A stretch of 64,000 bases of DNA from JBEVJC01 sp040510375 (GCA_040510375.1 JBEVJC010000033.1:112479-176478), one strand, 5' to 3'. Shown: positions 32,413-42,048, numbered from the stretch's first letter. Numbers and translations: made by a program. Notes: generated from the letters alone by a model not told the origin.

Positions 32413-35400
32413 CTAAGGTGTTTTGACCAGTTTGATGACTTTTCGTTTTCCGCCCTGGGTTACTTCCACATAGTACAGGCCAGTCTTCCAGTCGTACGAA
32501 TTTACTTTAAGCATACTATTCGGTGTAATTTTTTGTTGCCAGATCACACGTCCGTCCTGACCGAAGACCCTCACCTCTACCATGGTATTCCTGTCGTCGC
32601 TCGCGATCAGCAGGTCGAACCTCGATGTAACAGGGTTAGGATTGGCCGTTACCGTAAATCCTGCCACTGTTTCTTCCGGTTCGGGTTCCGTTTTGCCAAC
32701 AGGTCCGTCGATCAGTCCTGCTTTGGAAGCCCCGCCCGTGCTGACTCTCAGGCAAAGCGCATCCAGCTTCATATAATTACAACTGATAGAGCTTTGTACC
32801 CTTACCTTGACCGTACCTGTTGGTGCCAATGCCGTGATAGTATAATAAGCAAGCTGACCGAACTCAGCATCTACATTTCGGGTTACCGCTATATCTTTCT
32901 GGCCAATCACAGATCCGGCCGCGTTGCGGAAGATCAGGCTGAGTTTTGGACTGCACCCAAGGCCTTTGGAATGCGTACCTGCAAAACCAGTCAGTGTAAC
33001 GGTTTTGCCAGCAGTTACCGCCACATCCTGGTAAACCAGTGATAACTTATTTCCGTTGGCTGTATTAAATCCATTCTTGTTTCCACAGGCGTTATACCCG
33101 GTGCCCGTTACTATCAGGCCACCACTGGCAGTCCAGTTTGATATTCCATTTTCAAAATTACCATTGACCAGCAGGTTACCACTTGTATTAATGCAATTAC
33201 AGTCGGGCAACATACCAAAGTCGTATGTATTGTTGGTATTGGTTGAGTTCTGCAACAGGTTCTCCGGTTCAGAAAGCATCGAAAGTGTAATGGCCAGTCC
33301 ACGGATTTCATTTCCAACCAATACCTGTCCATTATCATCCAGGCGGATATTGTTATCAGGATCACCACTGTTACGTGAACTGCTTACATACCCTGCTGGA
33401 ATGGCAGCACCTACAATATAATTACCCGGAGCGAGATTGCTGAACTGGTAAAATCCGTAGCCATCGGTGATTTTAGTAGCAATGGCAGCGCCGTCAGCTG
33501 TATTGTCATTGTTATCATCTTTATACAGTTTCAGCGTTACGTTGCTGATGCCACTTTCGCGGAGGATACTATAAACTCCATCATTGTTTTCATCGTACCA
33601 GACCCTGTTACCCAGTTGTAATACGGATGGGATAAAGCCGGCATCGACATTTACATTTGATTGTCCGGCAGGTAATACCATTCCTGATACCGTCCCATTA
33701 ACCGGATCGCTGTCCTTACTGTCGTCATTGCCCGCATTTCCCGGTGAGGGGGTATAACCGGATGGTGTTACAAAGGTTATATTATAGGTGCCTGCGGCAA
33801 GTTTGGTAAACGTATACGAACCGTTGGAACCCGTTACCACGGTGGCCAGTACGGTGCCTGATGTATTCAGCAGTTTAACCGTTACTCCCGGCAATCCCGG
33901 TTCATTGCTGTTCTGGATACCATTACCATTAAGGTCTTTAAACACCAGGTTACCGATAGAAGCACAGGTAGAAACAATCAGTGTGCCTTCCTTATATACC
34001 AGTTTATAATTGGGCACTGCATCTTTAAAGGTCACGCCTGAGGGAATGATCCTGTATGTACCCGGACTCAACACGCCCGTACCTGCATTGGCACCAGAGC
34101 TGGTTTTGACGGTATACACCGGTTGTTTGTTAATCACCGTGCTATCCGAATCTTCGTACTGATAGTAGAGTTTTGTACTTCGGTATACAGGCTGGATTCC
34201 CGAACAACCAATGGTAGTATCAGCTGCCTTCACAGTCAGCGTTTCAGGAACAATCGTGAGCCGTCCCAGTCCATAACTGATATCAAAATTCTCAGAGATC
34301 AGCACACCCGGTCCGATCAGCCAGGTACCAACAGTATAACCCGAGATCATATTGATCGACTCATAACCACTGAGTGAATCCGACTCGCTGCCGTATACAT
34401 CCAGTGAGTCGACGATCAGTAATACATTTTCATTACTGCTATCATTAAAGCTGCTGCTGTTTACTGCTGCCTTGGCGTTTACTGCAGCTTTTGCATTTAC
34501 CATTTGTTTTCCGTTCACTGCTGCCTTACCGTTTACTGCTGCTTTGGCATTTACTGCAGCCTTGGCGTTTACAGCGGCTTTCGCATTCACGGCTGCTTTT
34601 GCGTTATAGAGCACGGCATTGGCAGAGTCGTCCTGGTAATCAAATACCGATTCCGGTGCCACAGGAATGAAGTAAGTTGAATCATATACAAATCCGTTCA
34701 CCGCTGCTTTTGCATTTACGGCTGCTTTGCCATTCACCGCAGCTTTTCCACTGACCATAAAACTCATATTGAGGAAGTCGGCAGGGGTCAGTACCCGGTT
34801 GACCGCTTGTTTTGCATTGATCAGAACTACTCCGTCTGACATGGCCGACTTATGTGCGACCAGAACGGAATCGTCAAAGGCCGTACGTTTGTCAACGGGG
34901 ATTTTATCTTTATCATAAACATAATTGAATTTAAGCTCGCGGCCCCTGATTGCCCGGCCATATGCCAGGGTTGTATCCCGCGGTGTGATGGTAATTGGCA
35001 TACGGTTGATCTTCAGGATACCATCAATAAATTCATAGTTATATAATTCAGCCAATGCCAGCGAAGCAGGGATCGACAGATCAGTAACTGATGAAGATGC
35101 ACGTCTGTAATACAAACCTATATTACTTGATTGTGTGGCAGTGGAAGAAAAACTCAGGTCATTCAGTCCGAGGTCGCTGATGGTAAGACCCGTTGTTTCC
35201 AGCGGCTGGTTATCCACTGTTATTGTATACCTGTATTCCGGAATGGTCTCACCATAAAGTTTGGTGGTATCATTTACTTTCACTGTTACATTTTTTACCG
35301 GGATCGAACGCAGGTAAAGGGAATCACTCACGCCGCCATCGAGCCGGTTCTGGAGCATCGGTGGATTATAAATCAGGAGCGGTGGATTTCCGGTAAATGC

Positions 35401-38400
35401 CGGCAGGGTCGCAATCAGCTGATTGCTGTTGACCAGTTGAACAGGAATTGTATCATACTGCAGGATCACTTTTGCACCGGCATTGAAATATTGTCCGGTC
35501 ACAACAATATTAACCGGATTGATACCGGGTTCTATCGACGGATCCTGGAGGGTAATACTATCTACTATTGGTGCCGGGTTGGAGAAGGAGTTCAATGCCC
35601 TGTCGGCCTGGATGAATCCAAAACCACTATTGGCATAAATACCACTATTCGACATCGGAATGGCAGTGGTCCTTAACAGGTTTTTCATTTGTTCACCTGT
35701 GAACGACTGCCCTTCATAAAATCTCTTTTTTGCTTCGATCAGCAGGGCTGCAACTGCAGCGCCATGAGGTGCTGCGGCCGATGTTCCGAAGAAATTGGGA
35801 AGCTGGTCTTCATCAATATCCACCCCGTTAAAATTAACCGTAGTGTTTACACCATTTGGTGCGGTTATATCGGGCTTCTGGCGATCCACTCCATTTATCA
35901 GTGTGCCGCCTCTCGAAGAGAAGGAGGCAACAGTGGGAGTGCTTACACCATACGCTGGTGTATTGGTATATAACACAGCGCCAACTGCAATGGAACCGGC
36001 AGCATTGGCCTGGCCAATAACAGTACCGGTGCCCTGGTTGAAATTACTGATCACCGCATCGCCCCGGAATATAATGTATTTGAATCGTACATTCTGTGAA
36101 CCTGCCTTACGGGTGATGATCAGCTTGGCACCAACCGGTGCTTTTACCAGGAAGGGCAGGATTTCGATGGGATCGCCGCCCAGATTATCCCTGTTAAATC
36201 CAAAGAGACGGTTTCCGAACTGATCCACGAGGTAAATATCAAGATCATTCAATGCGCCTGTTGCTTCGCCGATGGAATAAAAATTATCGTCCCACTGAAG
36301 GGCAATGGTATAATCGCCGGCGGCAAGGGCCAGGTCCTGGTAATAATTACCGCCACCAAAATTATGGGCCAGACCGAGGTATCCGGCAGGAGCGGTTATA
36401 GCCTGGAAGACTCCTTCGTACGACTTCACCCCGAAATTACCAGCCGAGGTAAAATAGTTTACACCGGAAGCCGTTACTTCATCCACTGCTTTTGCAACAA
36501 CACCATCTGTAAAGAATGGCTCGGTGATATAGGTGATATCATCCACGATAACATTACAACCGGCATCGCGTAATATTTTTATGCCATCCGCAAAATTACC
36601 TGCGCTGATGAAGCCCGACCTGAACATCAGTTCTGCATCGGGTGCTATATCGTGTACAATCTGCAACATTGCCCGGCCTTCATCCGAAGCACGGCCGTAT
36701 GGATATTCAGCCGATACAACCACGGGTTGCTTGTGAACTGGATTCGACGGTCCGGGCAGGTCGCCCTGGGTCACATCAAGTGAAGCCCGGTCTCCCGGGA
36801 TGGTATTATAACTGTCAGACATAACGCCCACCTTCACTCCCTTACCGGAAACCTTCCAGGCCTTCCTTGCCAGGTCAGACAACATTGCCCTGTCACCCTG
36901 CGAAACAGCCAGTCCCGTAGTTGCTGATGTAATGGGAGCATAAAAAGGCCGGACATAGTTAATGTATTGTGGCAATGAATTCAGTTTGTCCAGGTTTTCG
37001 ATCGGGATATATCCGGTGATGATCTGTGTTGAATCACCATTATCGACAATATTGGTTAATCCGTATGTGGGCGATTGCAGCAACGCAAGCAACATGGCAT
37101 ATTGCTCTTTGTTGGTGATCACTTCAACCAGTACCAGGCTATCTGTTATCTGGAAAATGGTATTGGTGGCACCAGGGTCGGCGAGCGAATCGGGATAATT
37201 ATATAACTGGGTAAGTTCGGCACCGATCAATGCATTGGTGGTATCGTCTACCGGAGGTTTGTAGTAAGGAACAATACAATTGGTGCGGATAACCTGGAAT
37301 GTAGTACTTGCCGAACAGTTATTGGCATCTGTAACTGATACCGTATGCTCTCCCACATTCAGGTTGGTAGTATCACCGGTAATAATAAATGGCGCGGTAC
37401 CATTATTGATCGCCAGGTTTACGGTAGCAAAACCAATTGTACCATCATCGCAGATGATGGCGGTATCACCACCTACAATTCCCACACTCAGGTTGCAGGC
37501 CACCCCGCAACCGGTTTGAATAGCTGCATCGTTATCGTTGCAGTCTGTATTCTGGGGGACAAATCCCGCGGGCTGGGCACAGGCATACACCAGGTAATCT
37601 GGATTACCAACACCATCACCATCACGGTCGCGGTAGTAAAGGTTTGCCGGCAGTACAGTCACATTTTGTGTACAGACAGAAGTATTACCCAATGAATCGG
37701 TGGCAGTCCAGGTAAGCACCGTAGTGCCAACAGGAAAACAAGCAGGCGCGTCGTTGGTAATCCGCACACCCACACAACCTCCGGTAGCAACGGGATAGGG
37801 TGGCCCTACCACCAGTACACCAATCGCCCGGGCGGGATCGTTGTTGAATTTAAATTCCTGGCAGGTGTAATCAAGCGAAAGCTCCTCCGTCAGGTAATAG
37901 ATACCGGGTGTAGTGGGTGCATTAAAACTGACATTGGCACTTGCGCTGTAACCATTGTATACACTAGCCTCGCACCGGAGTGTCTGGAACGTGGAACCAA
38001 GACCAATTGAGGTCTGTACCACGCAGCCGGGACAATAACCATTCACCTCATCAAACGCCACAGACATATCATAAGTCAGGTTTACCGGTGCGCCTGGTGT
38101 CACTATAAGTGTATTGGAACCTCCGTTTAATGACACATTATTATAACTCATATAGCGGGTTGCGTTCTCCAATGTGACAGACGGGGGAATGACCTGCGGA
38201 AAGAACAGGACATTACAGGCACCTGTTGGCCCGTTAGCACAAATTGTCAGATCGGGTGCGCAGCTCATAAGTGGAGGGGCACATGAAAGTTCGCCCACCT
38301 GGTAATCGCCCGTTCCTTCCAGGTTAAATGTTATGGAACTGGATGTCCTGCTGGTGACAGCCGGATACGACCAGCCCTGACCAAAACTATATTTCCCAAC

Positions 38401-39462
38401 ACGGAGGCCGGGTACATTGACAGCCGGATCAGCTTCAGTGGAAATCCAGTCCACCGTTGCCGATGCATCACTATACTCAACACCCAGGTTGGCTATACGC
38501 CAGTTCCTGTTTATACTTTTTGAAGCATTAAAAACGGAGGAACCTATTTCAGGATGGTCGGTATTATTGGTCGACACTACGATACCACCTGCTGTAAACA
38601 CATTATTCGCAGTAACAGAAACGGGGCGATAACCATTGGCATCACCCACCCTGTAAAGTTTGGTGCTGTTGCCCGATCCATATCCAATCTGCAGATTTCC
38701 CAGTACATATAATTCCTGGCCTTCGGAGTTATTCCTGCATTCTGCACCTGCAGCCAGGATCACTTTGTTTGCACCAGTAATGATATTCCCATTATAAAAA
38801 TCGAGGGCGGATGTTATGGTGAGGTCGGCTGTAAGGGTGATAGTGCTCTGGCTCTCTGTAATAAACTGGCCAACGGTACCCGGACCGCCAACCGTCTGGG
38901 GATGTTGCTGTCCACCCGGTCCTTCCATAACAAGCACCGCAATATTTCCCTCGTTTAATACCGAAGAACCATTAAACCCAATGGAGCCGGTGATGGTGGC
39001 ATTGGTGGTTACAGCAAGGTTGGAAGCTGTAGTCCGGAAAGATACAGTACCTGTTGCCACCAGGTCATCACCCGGTCCGTCGCTTACAAGCAGCGTACCC
39101 GAAGACACAATCAGCACGGCACCGGTCTGCACTACGGTCTGGTCAATATTAAGATCAATGTCAACCGTTACTTCCGTACCTGAAGCCACGGTGATTATAC
39201 CATCATACCAGCTGGGATAGGTGGTGGCAGCTACCCAACCTGCGGTTGTTCCGATATATTTTTGCCAGATGGACTGATCCGACCAGTTACCACTGGTTAT
39301 AGTCCGGAAATCACCCGGTCCGGGATCGGCCTGGCCAATGGCATTTGCCTGGATCAGGTTCAGGAAACAGATCCATATAAAGTACCGGATACACCGGGAT
39401 GGTTTGGGGGATACGTTCTGGTGAAATACCTTATTGGACTGGCTGTTGGTGATGGTGGACAT
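32413..39462 (-). CDS. Giant T9SS-exported S8/S53-like protease with MBG, SdrD-B-like and sorting domains
   Basis: About 2349 residues from ATG 39462 (28 more residues possible from 39546 but without signal character). The signal segment is IRYFIWICFLNLIQANAIGQ. In order: a SGNWSDQSIWQ-type beta domain; a HYR-like domain (TVLTWTATDSLGNTSVC); a Ca-binding RDRDGDGVGNPDY stretch; a peptidase domain with Asp883 (GVMSDSYN), DEGRAMLQIVHDIAP and Ser1228 (FGTSAAAPHG); an MBG domain interrupted by KAAVNA/G hexapeptides; two SdrD-B-like domains; a carbohydrate-binding-like domain; and a C-terminal T9SS sorting domain (GLYYVEVTQGGKRKVIKLVK). The His of ordinary subtilases is replaced by the DEGRAM region, as in S53-like enzymes. 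Confidence 0.88.
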   Translation of the reverse strand: MSTITNSQSNKVFHQNVSPKPSRCIRYFIWICFLNLIQANAIGQADPGPGDFRTITSGNWSDQSIWQKYIGTTAGWVAATTYPSWYDGIITVASGTEVTVDIDLNIDQTVVQTGAVLIVSSGTLLVSDGPGDDLVATGTVSFRTTASNLAVTTNATITGSIGFNGSSVLNEGNIAVLVMEGPGGQQHPQTVGGPGTVGQFITESQSTITLTADLTITSALDFYNGNIITGANKVILAAGAECRNNSEGQELYVLGNLQIGYGSGNSTKLYRVGDANGYRPVSVTANNVFTAGGIVVSTNNTDHPEIGSSVFNASKSINRNWRIANLGVEYSDASATVDWISTEADPAVNVPGLRVGKYSFGQGWSYPAVTSRTSSSITFNLEGTGDYQVGELSCAPPLMSCAPDLTICANGPTGACNVLFFPQVIPPSVTLENATRYMSYNNVSLNGGSNTLIVTPGAPVNLTYDMSVAFDEVNGYCPGCVVQTSIGLGSTFQTLRCEASVYNGYSASANVSFNAPTTPGIYYLTEELSLDYTCQEFKFNNDPARAIGVLVVGPPYPVATGGCVGVRITNDAPACFPVGTTVLTWTATDSLGNTSVCTQNVTVLPANLYYRDRDGDGVGNPDYLVYACAQPAGFVPQNTDCNDNDAAIQTGCGVACNLSVGIVGGDTAIICDDGTIGFATVNLAINNGTAPFIITGDTTNLNVGEHTVSVTDANNCSASTTFQVIRTNCIVPYYKPPVDDTTNALIGAELTQLYNYPDSLADPGATNTIFQITDSLVLVEVITNKEQYAMLLALLQSPTYGLTNIVDNGDSTQIITGYIPIENLDKLNSLPQYINYVRPFYAPITSATTGLAVSQGDRAMLSDLARKAWKVSGKGVKVGVMSDSYNTIPGDRASLDVTQGDLPGPSNPVHKQPVVVSAEYPYGRASDEGRAMLQIVHDIAPDAELMFRSGFISAGNFADGIKILRDAGCNVIVDDITYITEPFFTDGVVAKAVDEVTASGVNYFTSAGNFGVKSYEGVFQAITAPAGYLGLAHNFGGGNYYQDLALAAGDYTIALQWDDNFYSIGEATGALNDLDIYLVDQFGNRLFGFNRDNLGGDPIEILPFLVKAPVGAKLIITRKAGSQNVRFKYIIFRGDAVISNFNQGTGTVIGQANAAGSIAVGAVLYTNTPAYGVSTPTVASFSSRGGTLINGVDRQKPDITAPNGVNTTVNFNGVDIDEDQLPNFFGTSAAAPHGAAVAALLIEAKKRFYEGQSFTGEQMKNLLRTTAIPMSNSGIYANSGFGFIQADRALNSFSNPAPIVDSITLQDPSIEPGINPVNIVVTGQYFNAGAKVILQYDTIPVQLVNSNQLIATLPAFTGNPPLLIYNPPMLQNRLDGGVSDSLYLRSIPVKNVTVKVNDTTKLYGETIPEYRYTITVDNQPLETTGLTISDLGLNDLSFSSTATQSSNIGLYYRRASSSVTDLSIPASLALAELYNYEFIDGILKINRMPITITPRDTTLAYGRAIRGRELKFNYVYDKDKIPVDKRTAFDDSVLVAHKSAMSDGVVLINAKQAVNRVLTPADFLNMSFMVSGKAAVNGKAAVNAKAAVNGFVYDSTYFIPVAPESVFDYQDDSANAVLYNAKAAVNAKAAVNAKAAVNAKAAVNGKAAVNGKQMVNAKAAVNAKAAVNSSSFNDSSNENVLLIVDSLDVYGSESDSLSGYESINMISGYTVGTWLIGPGVLISENFDISYGLGRLTIVPETLTVKAADTTIGCSGIQPVYRSTKLYYQYEDSDSTVINKQPVYTVKTSSGANAGTGVLSPGTYRIIPSGVTFKDAVPNYKLVYKEGTLIVSTCASIGNLVFKDLNGNGIQNSNEPGLPGVTVKLLNTSGTVLATVVTGSNGSYTFTKLAAGTYNITFVTPSGYTPSPGNAGNDDSKDSDPVNGTVSGMVLPAGQSNVNVDAGFIPSVLQLGNRVWYDENNDGVYSILRESGISNVTLKLYKDDNNDNTADGAAIATKITDGYGFYQFSNLAPGNYIVGAAIPAGYVSSSRNSGDPDNNIRLDDNGQVLVGNEIRGLAITLSMLSEPENLLQNSTNTNNTYDFGMLPDCNCINTSGNLLVNGNFENGISNWTASGGLIVTGTGYNACGNKNGFNTANGNKLSLVYQDVAVTAGKTVTLTGFAGTHSKGLGCSPKLSLIFRNAAGSVIGQKDIAVTRNVDAEFGQLAYYTITALAPTGTVKVRVQSSISCNYMKLDALCLRVSTGGASKAGLIDGPVGKTEPEPEETVAGFTVTANPNPVTSRFDLLIASDDRNTMVEVRVFGQDGRVIWQQKITPNSMLKVNSYDWKTGLYYVEVTQGGKRKVIKLVKTP
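34457..34752 (-). repeat. Hexapeptide (KAAVNA/KAAVNG) coding repeats inside the giant protease
   Basis: Two blocks, about 34457-34608 and 34695-34752, encode repeated six-residue units KAAVNA or KAAVNG, about a dozen in all, separated by a non-repeat stretch (VYDSTYFIPVAPESVFDYQ). They fall inside an MBG-type domain. The 18-bp units vary at third codon positions, so the peptide appears conserved rather than freshly duplicated. Confidence 0.88.
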
Positions 39463-39841
39463 GAGAGCAGATTGAGTTGGTTTGAAAAAGGGGAACCGGC
39501 AGGTCGAGTGCCGGGAAGGGGGGTAGCGGAGGTGTTGGTCAGACAACAGAACAGTGGAAAGTCTGAAGTTCAGATAAATAAAATCGTTTGGTTGTCACTT
39601 ATTCACCAAAAACTGTTCAGTATTAAGCTATTCTGCGGATAAATTGTGCAGGTTCAGGACTTATTCGTCTTTTTTTGAATAGAGGCACCAGGACCTGGTT
39701 TATAGAGGACCTGCACGGGTAATCGGACTAAGAAGTATTTGATTAATCGGTTTGTAAAACTGCGGCACCCCGCTAATAAAAATCCCGCCGGCAAAATACC
39801 GGCGGGATTCCCTGTAAATTATTTAAAACTGTACATGTTAC
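39463..39841. other. 379-bp region upstream of the giant protease
   Basis: Holds the terminator of msrA at its right end and the unidentified promoter of the protease. A minus-strand sequence at 39605-39618 (GAACAGTTTTTGGT) matches 10 of 14 core positions of the shared promoter element but lacks a clean -7 box at the right distance. Otherwise no gene is seen. Confidence 0.5.
39775..39809 (-). terminator. Intrinsic terminator of msrA
   Basis: Eleven-base-pair stem AATCCCGCCGG / CCGGCGGGATT with a 7-base loop; on the minus strand it is followed by TTTTTATTAG. It lies about 32 bp after the msrA stop. Confidence 0.9.
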
Positions 39842-40333
39842 CTAGCCCAGCTTCCATTCAGGCCTGACCCAATGACAGGTATACCCACCGGGGTTTTTGC
39901 GGAGATAATCCTGGTGTTCAGCTTCCGCATTCCAGAAATCAGTGGCAGGTACAACCTCGGTTACAATTTTAGCCGGCCATTTACCTGATGCATTCAGGTC
40001 GCTGATCAGCTGTTCCGCAGTTTGCTTCTGAGATTCATTAAGGAAAAAAATTGCAGACCGGTACGAAGTCCCGATATCATTCCCCTGACGGTTCTTTGTG
40101 GTCGGGTCATGGATCTGGAAAAAGAATTCGAGCAGGCTGCGGTATGGCAGAACCGCAGGATCAAATGTTATTTCTATTCCTTCAGCATGGGTACCGTGAT
40201 TCCGGTAGGTGGCGTTTTTTACATCACCCCCTGTATAACCGACAACCGTTGATTTTACACCGGGCAGTTCGCGGATCAATTCCTCCACTCCCCAGAAACA
40301 ACCACCTGCAAGGATCGCCTTTTCCGTATTCAT
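39842..40333 (-). CDS. msrA: Peptide-methionine (S)-S-oxide reductase
   Basis: 163 residues. Repairs S-methionine sulfoxide in proteins using thioredoxin. The active-site motif GGCFWGVEE has catalytic Cys12, followed by GYTGG, HAEGIEITFDP, FFFQIHDPT and DIGTSYRSAIF, all diagnostic for MsrA. The C-terminal Cys in GGYTCHW is a candidate resolving residue. No signal peptide. No msrB is fused or adjacent. It is preceded 46 bp upstream by the LpxR-like gene in the same direction, and a strong terminator follows. Confidence 0.96.
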   Translation of the reverse strand: MNTEKAILAGGCFWGVEELIRELPGVKSTVVGYTGGDVKNATYRNHGTHAEGIEITFDPAVLPYRSLLEFFFQIHDPTTKNRQGNDIGTSYRSAIFFLNESQKQTAEQLISDLNASGKWPAKIVTEVVPATDFWNAEAEHQDYLRKNPGGYTCHWVRPEWKLG

Positions 40334-40379
40334 ATTATTTGTTTGTATAAAAATAACGATTAACTAAAAATAAGGTTCA

Positions 40380-41387
40380 TCAAAAAGCCAGTGATAGAGT
40401 CACATTCCCCACTTCATGGTCAGGAAGATCGATGGTGGTGGGAATCAGCATTTGTTGGAGGATGGCCACCCCCACCCGTTTCCAGGCCACAGTAAAACCA
40501 TAATTGATACCCAGGTTAAATTCCGTCATGCTCAGTGTCCTTCGTTTGGTAGGGGCAAGCTCGCGACCTGCCCAACGGCGCAGTAATCCACCGTCGACAA
40601 GGGAATTGTAAAACACAACCTGTGCACTGGGTGAAGCCACCACATTTACATAGAATTTTTTTGAATGTTTCATGGTGTTTACCTGGCCGATGAGACCATT
40701 AAAGTATGGATTCATCTTTCCGGCCCTGATCAGGAAATAGGCCGTGAGGGCGTTAAACATAGTGCCTGCCTGTGCATTTGCCCCTCCGATCAGTTCAAAA
40801 GCGCGGCCATATTGACGGAGCATTTTTTCAGCCGTAAAACTCAGGTTAAACAGGAAGTCCTTTTTCAGTTGATAATCCCAGCCTTTCGGTTCAAGGTTTT
40901 TAATAGCGCGGTGGACAGCTACCTGGGTTGGACCTGCCAGTGAAGGCGGACCCATTACTCCAAGTGTAATGCCCGTTTGCAGGCTGAATTTTTGTTTACT
41001 GTCGGTTGAATGGACAAAATGGGTAGTAAACAAACCGCCGGAATAGGGATAGTCTGTCGAATCGGGAATCTGTCTCCTGATATCTGAGGGGGAATACATC
41101 ACCTGCATCACACTCCAGCTGGATGTATTGATGGCATTGTTACCTGCCCTGATAAAAAACCGGTTCAGGAAAAAGCGGGGATTTCGCGGGATTGTTTCCA
41201 GATATTCCAGCTTCATTCCGTTGGTATATGCTTCATCAGATCCGTGCATGCGCAGGTTGATAAAATCATTGTCCCAGTAAAAATGAAAAGCAGAACGGAA
41301 CGAACTGTCCTGCTGGGAAAAAACTATCGGGGCTCTGGTTGCGAAGAACACGACCAACACTAACCCTGTACAACTTCTCGGTTTCAC
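40380..41387 (-). CDS. LpxR-like outer-membrane lipid A deacylase family protein (DUF2219)
   Basis: 335 residues with a signal peptide (VLVVFFATRAPIVFSQQ). The opening barrel strand FHFYWDNDFINLRMHGSDEAYTNGMKLEY matches the LpxR/DUF2219 signature, in which Asn/Asp and Thr-Asn-Gly residues line the active site that removes the 3'-acyloxyacyl group of lipid A. GWDYQLKKDFLFNLSF and alternating strands to a C-terminal Phe (TLSLAF) agree with a 12-stranded outer-membrane barrel. Catalytic activity is not certain in Bacteroidota homologues. Confidence 0.82.
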   Translation of the reverse strand: MKPRSCTGLVLVVFFATRAPIVFSQQDSSFRSAFHFYWDNDFINLRMHGSDEAYTNGMKLEYLETIPRNPRFFLNRFFIRAGNNAINTSSWSVMQVMYSPSDIRRQIPDSTDYPYSGGLFTTHFVHSTDSKQKFSLQTGITLGVMGPPSLAGPTQVAVHRAIKNLEPKGWDYQLKKDFLFNLSFTAEKMLRQYGRAFELIGGANAQAGTMFNALTAYFLIRAGKMNPYFNGLIGQVNTMKHSKKFYVNVVASPSAQVVFYNSLVDGGLLRRWAGRELAPTKRRTLSMTEFNLGINYGFTVAWKRVGVAILQQMLIPTTIDLPDHEVGNVTLSLAF

Positions 41388-41632
41388 GCGCTTCGAAATC
41401 TATAGGTTAATGATGCAGTTAATACATCGTACTACATGCTTCAAAGAAATGACCAGAATCTGCCCGGGTTCGATCCATGAAATAAAGCTTCAGATACATA
41501 CAACAGAAATGGATCTTATTAAAAAATCCCGTTAACTACCCGACGTTTTGTCGTGCCGGAAAGGCTTGGACATCATGCACAAATGTCCTTGAAAGCCATA
41601 TTGGGTAAGGTTTTCACGCTTTATGGCAGTGG

Positions 41633-41694
41633 TTTGACATCCCCAAAACGACAACAACTTGTTTTCCGTCTGCAAATAATGCGAACTACATTTG
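41633..41694 (+). promoter_or_regulatory. Promoter region of ncRNA copy 1
   Basis: TTTGACATCCC (41633-41643), then exactly 43 bp, then the -7 box TACATTTG (41687-41694). The same 11-mer and the same 43-bp gap occur before copy 2. A TTG lies 25 bp before the -7 box in both. Confidence 0.65.
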
Positions 41695-41796
41695 TATTGT
41701 AACAGCGAGGAAATAAAGGAAGAATACTTCCAGGGAATTAGAAGAAGTGATTAAGCTGTAATATCCCTTAACCGGGACCCAGGAATTAAGATTAAG

Positions 41797-41857
41797 AATT
41801 TTCATATGGCAAGCAATCGTTAGAGGTCAGTCCGTTTCTACGGAAGGGCCTTTTTTT
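41797..41857 (+). repeat. 60-bp repeat block, copy 1
   Basis: Begins AATTTTCATATGGC and ends in the terminator GGGCCTTTTTT. It matches 42176-42235 with a single internal difference (G for A after AGAGGTCA). Confidence 0.92.
41824..41857 (+). terminator. Intrinsic terminator of ncRNA copy 1
   Basis: Stem AGGTC / GGCCT, a 2+2 internal loop, then TCCGT / ACGGA with loop TTCT, followed by seven T. Confidence 0.8.
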
Positions 41858-41986
41858 ATTTCCGGATGTTTCCGGAACAGCCATATTTTTTTCCGGAATA
41901 CTATATGAAAATATATTGATTGGAGACCGGACTTTTAATATTATAAAATCTTCAATGGACCGTTGTTTGACAAATCGGTTTAATAG

Positions 41987-42048
41987 TTTGACATCCCGGA
42001 TATGGGAACAAGTTGGTTAACGGAAAGAAGAAAAGCGCATTAAATTTG
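41987..42048 (+). promoter_or_regulatory. Promoter region of ncRNA copy 2
   Basis: TTTGACATCCC (41987-41997), exactly 43 bp, then the -7 box TAAATTTG (42041-42048). The sequence between the two elements differs from copy 1, so conserved 11-mer, -7 box and spacing point to function rather than a recent duplication. Confidence 0.65.

Larger units (their letters stand above)
41700..41857 (+). ncRNA. Candidate small RNA, copy 1 of a tandem pair
   Basis: About 158 nt from a predicted start near 41700 to the T-run. A small hairpin (TCCC / GGGA, from 41764) lies 34 bp before a 60-bp block (41797-41857) almost identical to that of copy 2. The block has an unpaired stretch GGCAAGCAATCGTTA and ends in a terminator hairpin. 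No ORF beyond five codons. The family is not recognised. Confidence 0.6.

Noticed and set aside
39605..39618. Minus-strand GAACAGTTTTTGGT upstream of the giant protease.
   Set aside because: Only 10 of 14 core positions match and the box at the expected distance (AGACTTTC) is poor; not counted as a regulon member.
41808..41822. The reverse complement of GGCAAGCAATCGTTA (ACGATTGCTTGCC) resembles the promoter core ACGATTGTTTTTGCC.
   Set aside because: It needs a 2-base gap, and the promoter core is upstream of transcription starts, so antisense pairing is unlikely. Probably coincidence.
41805..41823. ATG GCA AGC AAT CGT TAG (five-residue ORF) in both RNA copies.
   Set aside because: Too short, no ribosome-binding context, and partly inside the terminator region. 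The same 15-mer at 42084 lacks the ATG, which argues that the RNA, not a peptide, is conserved.
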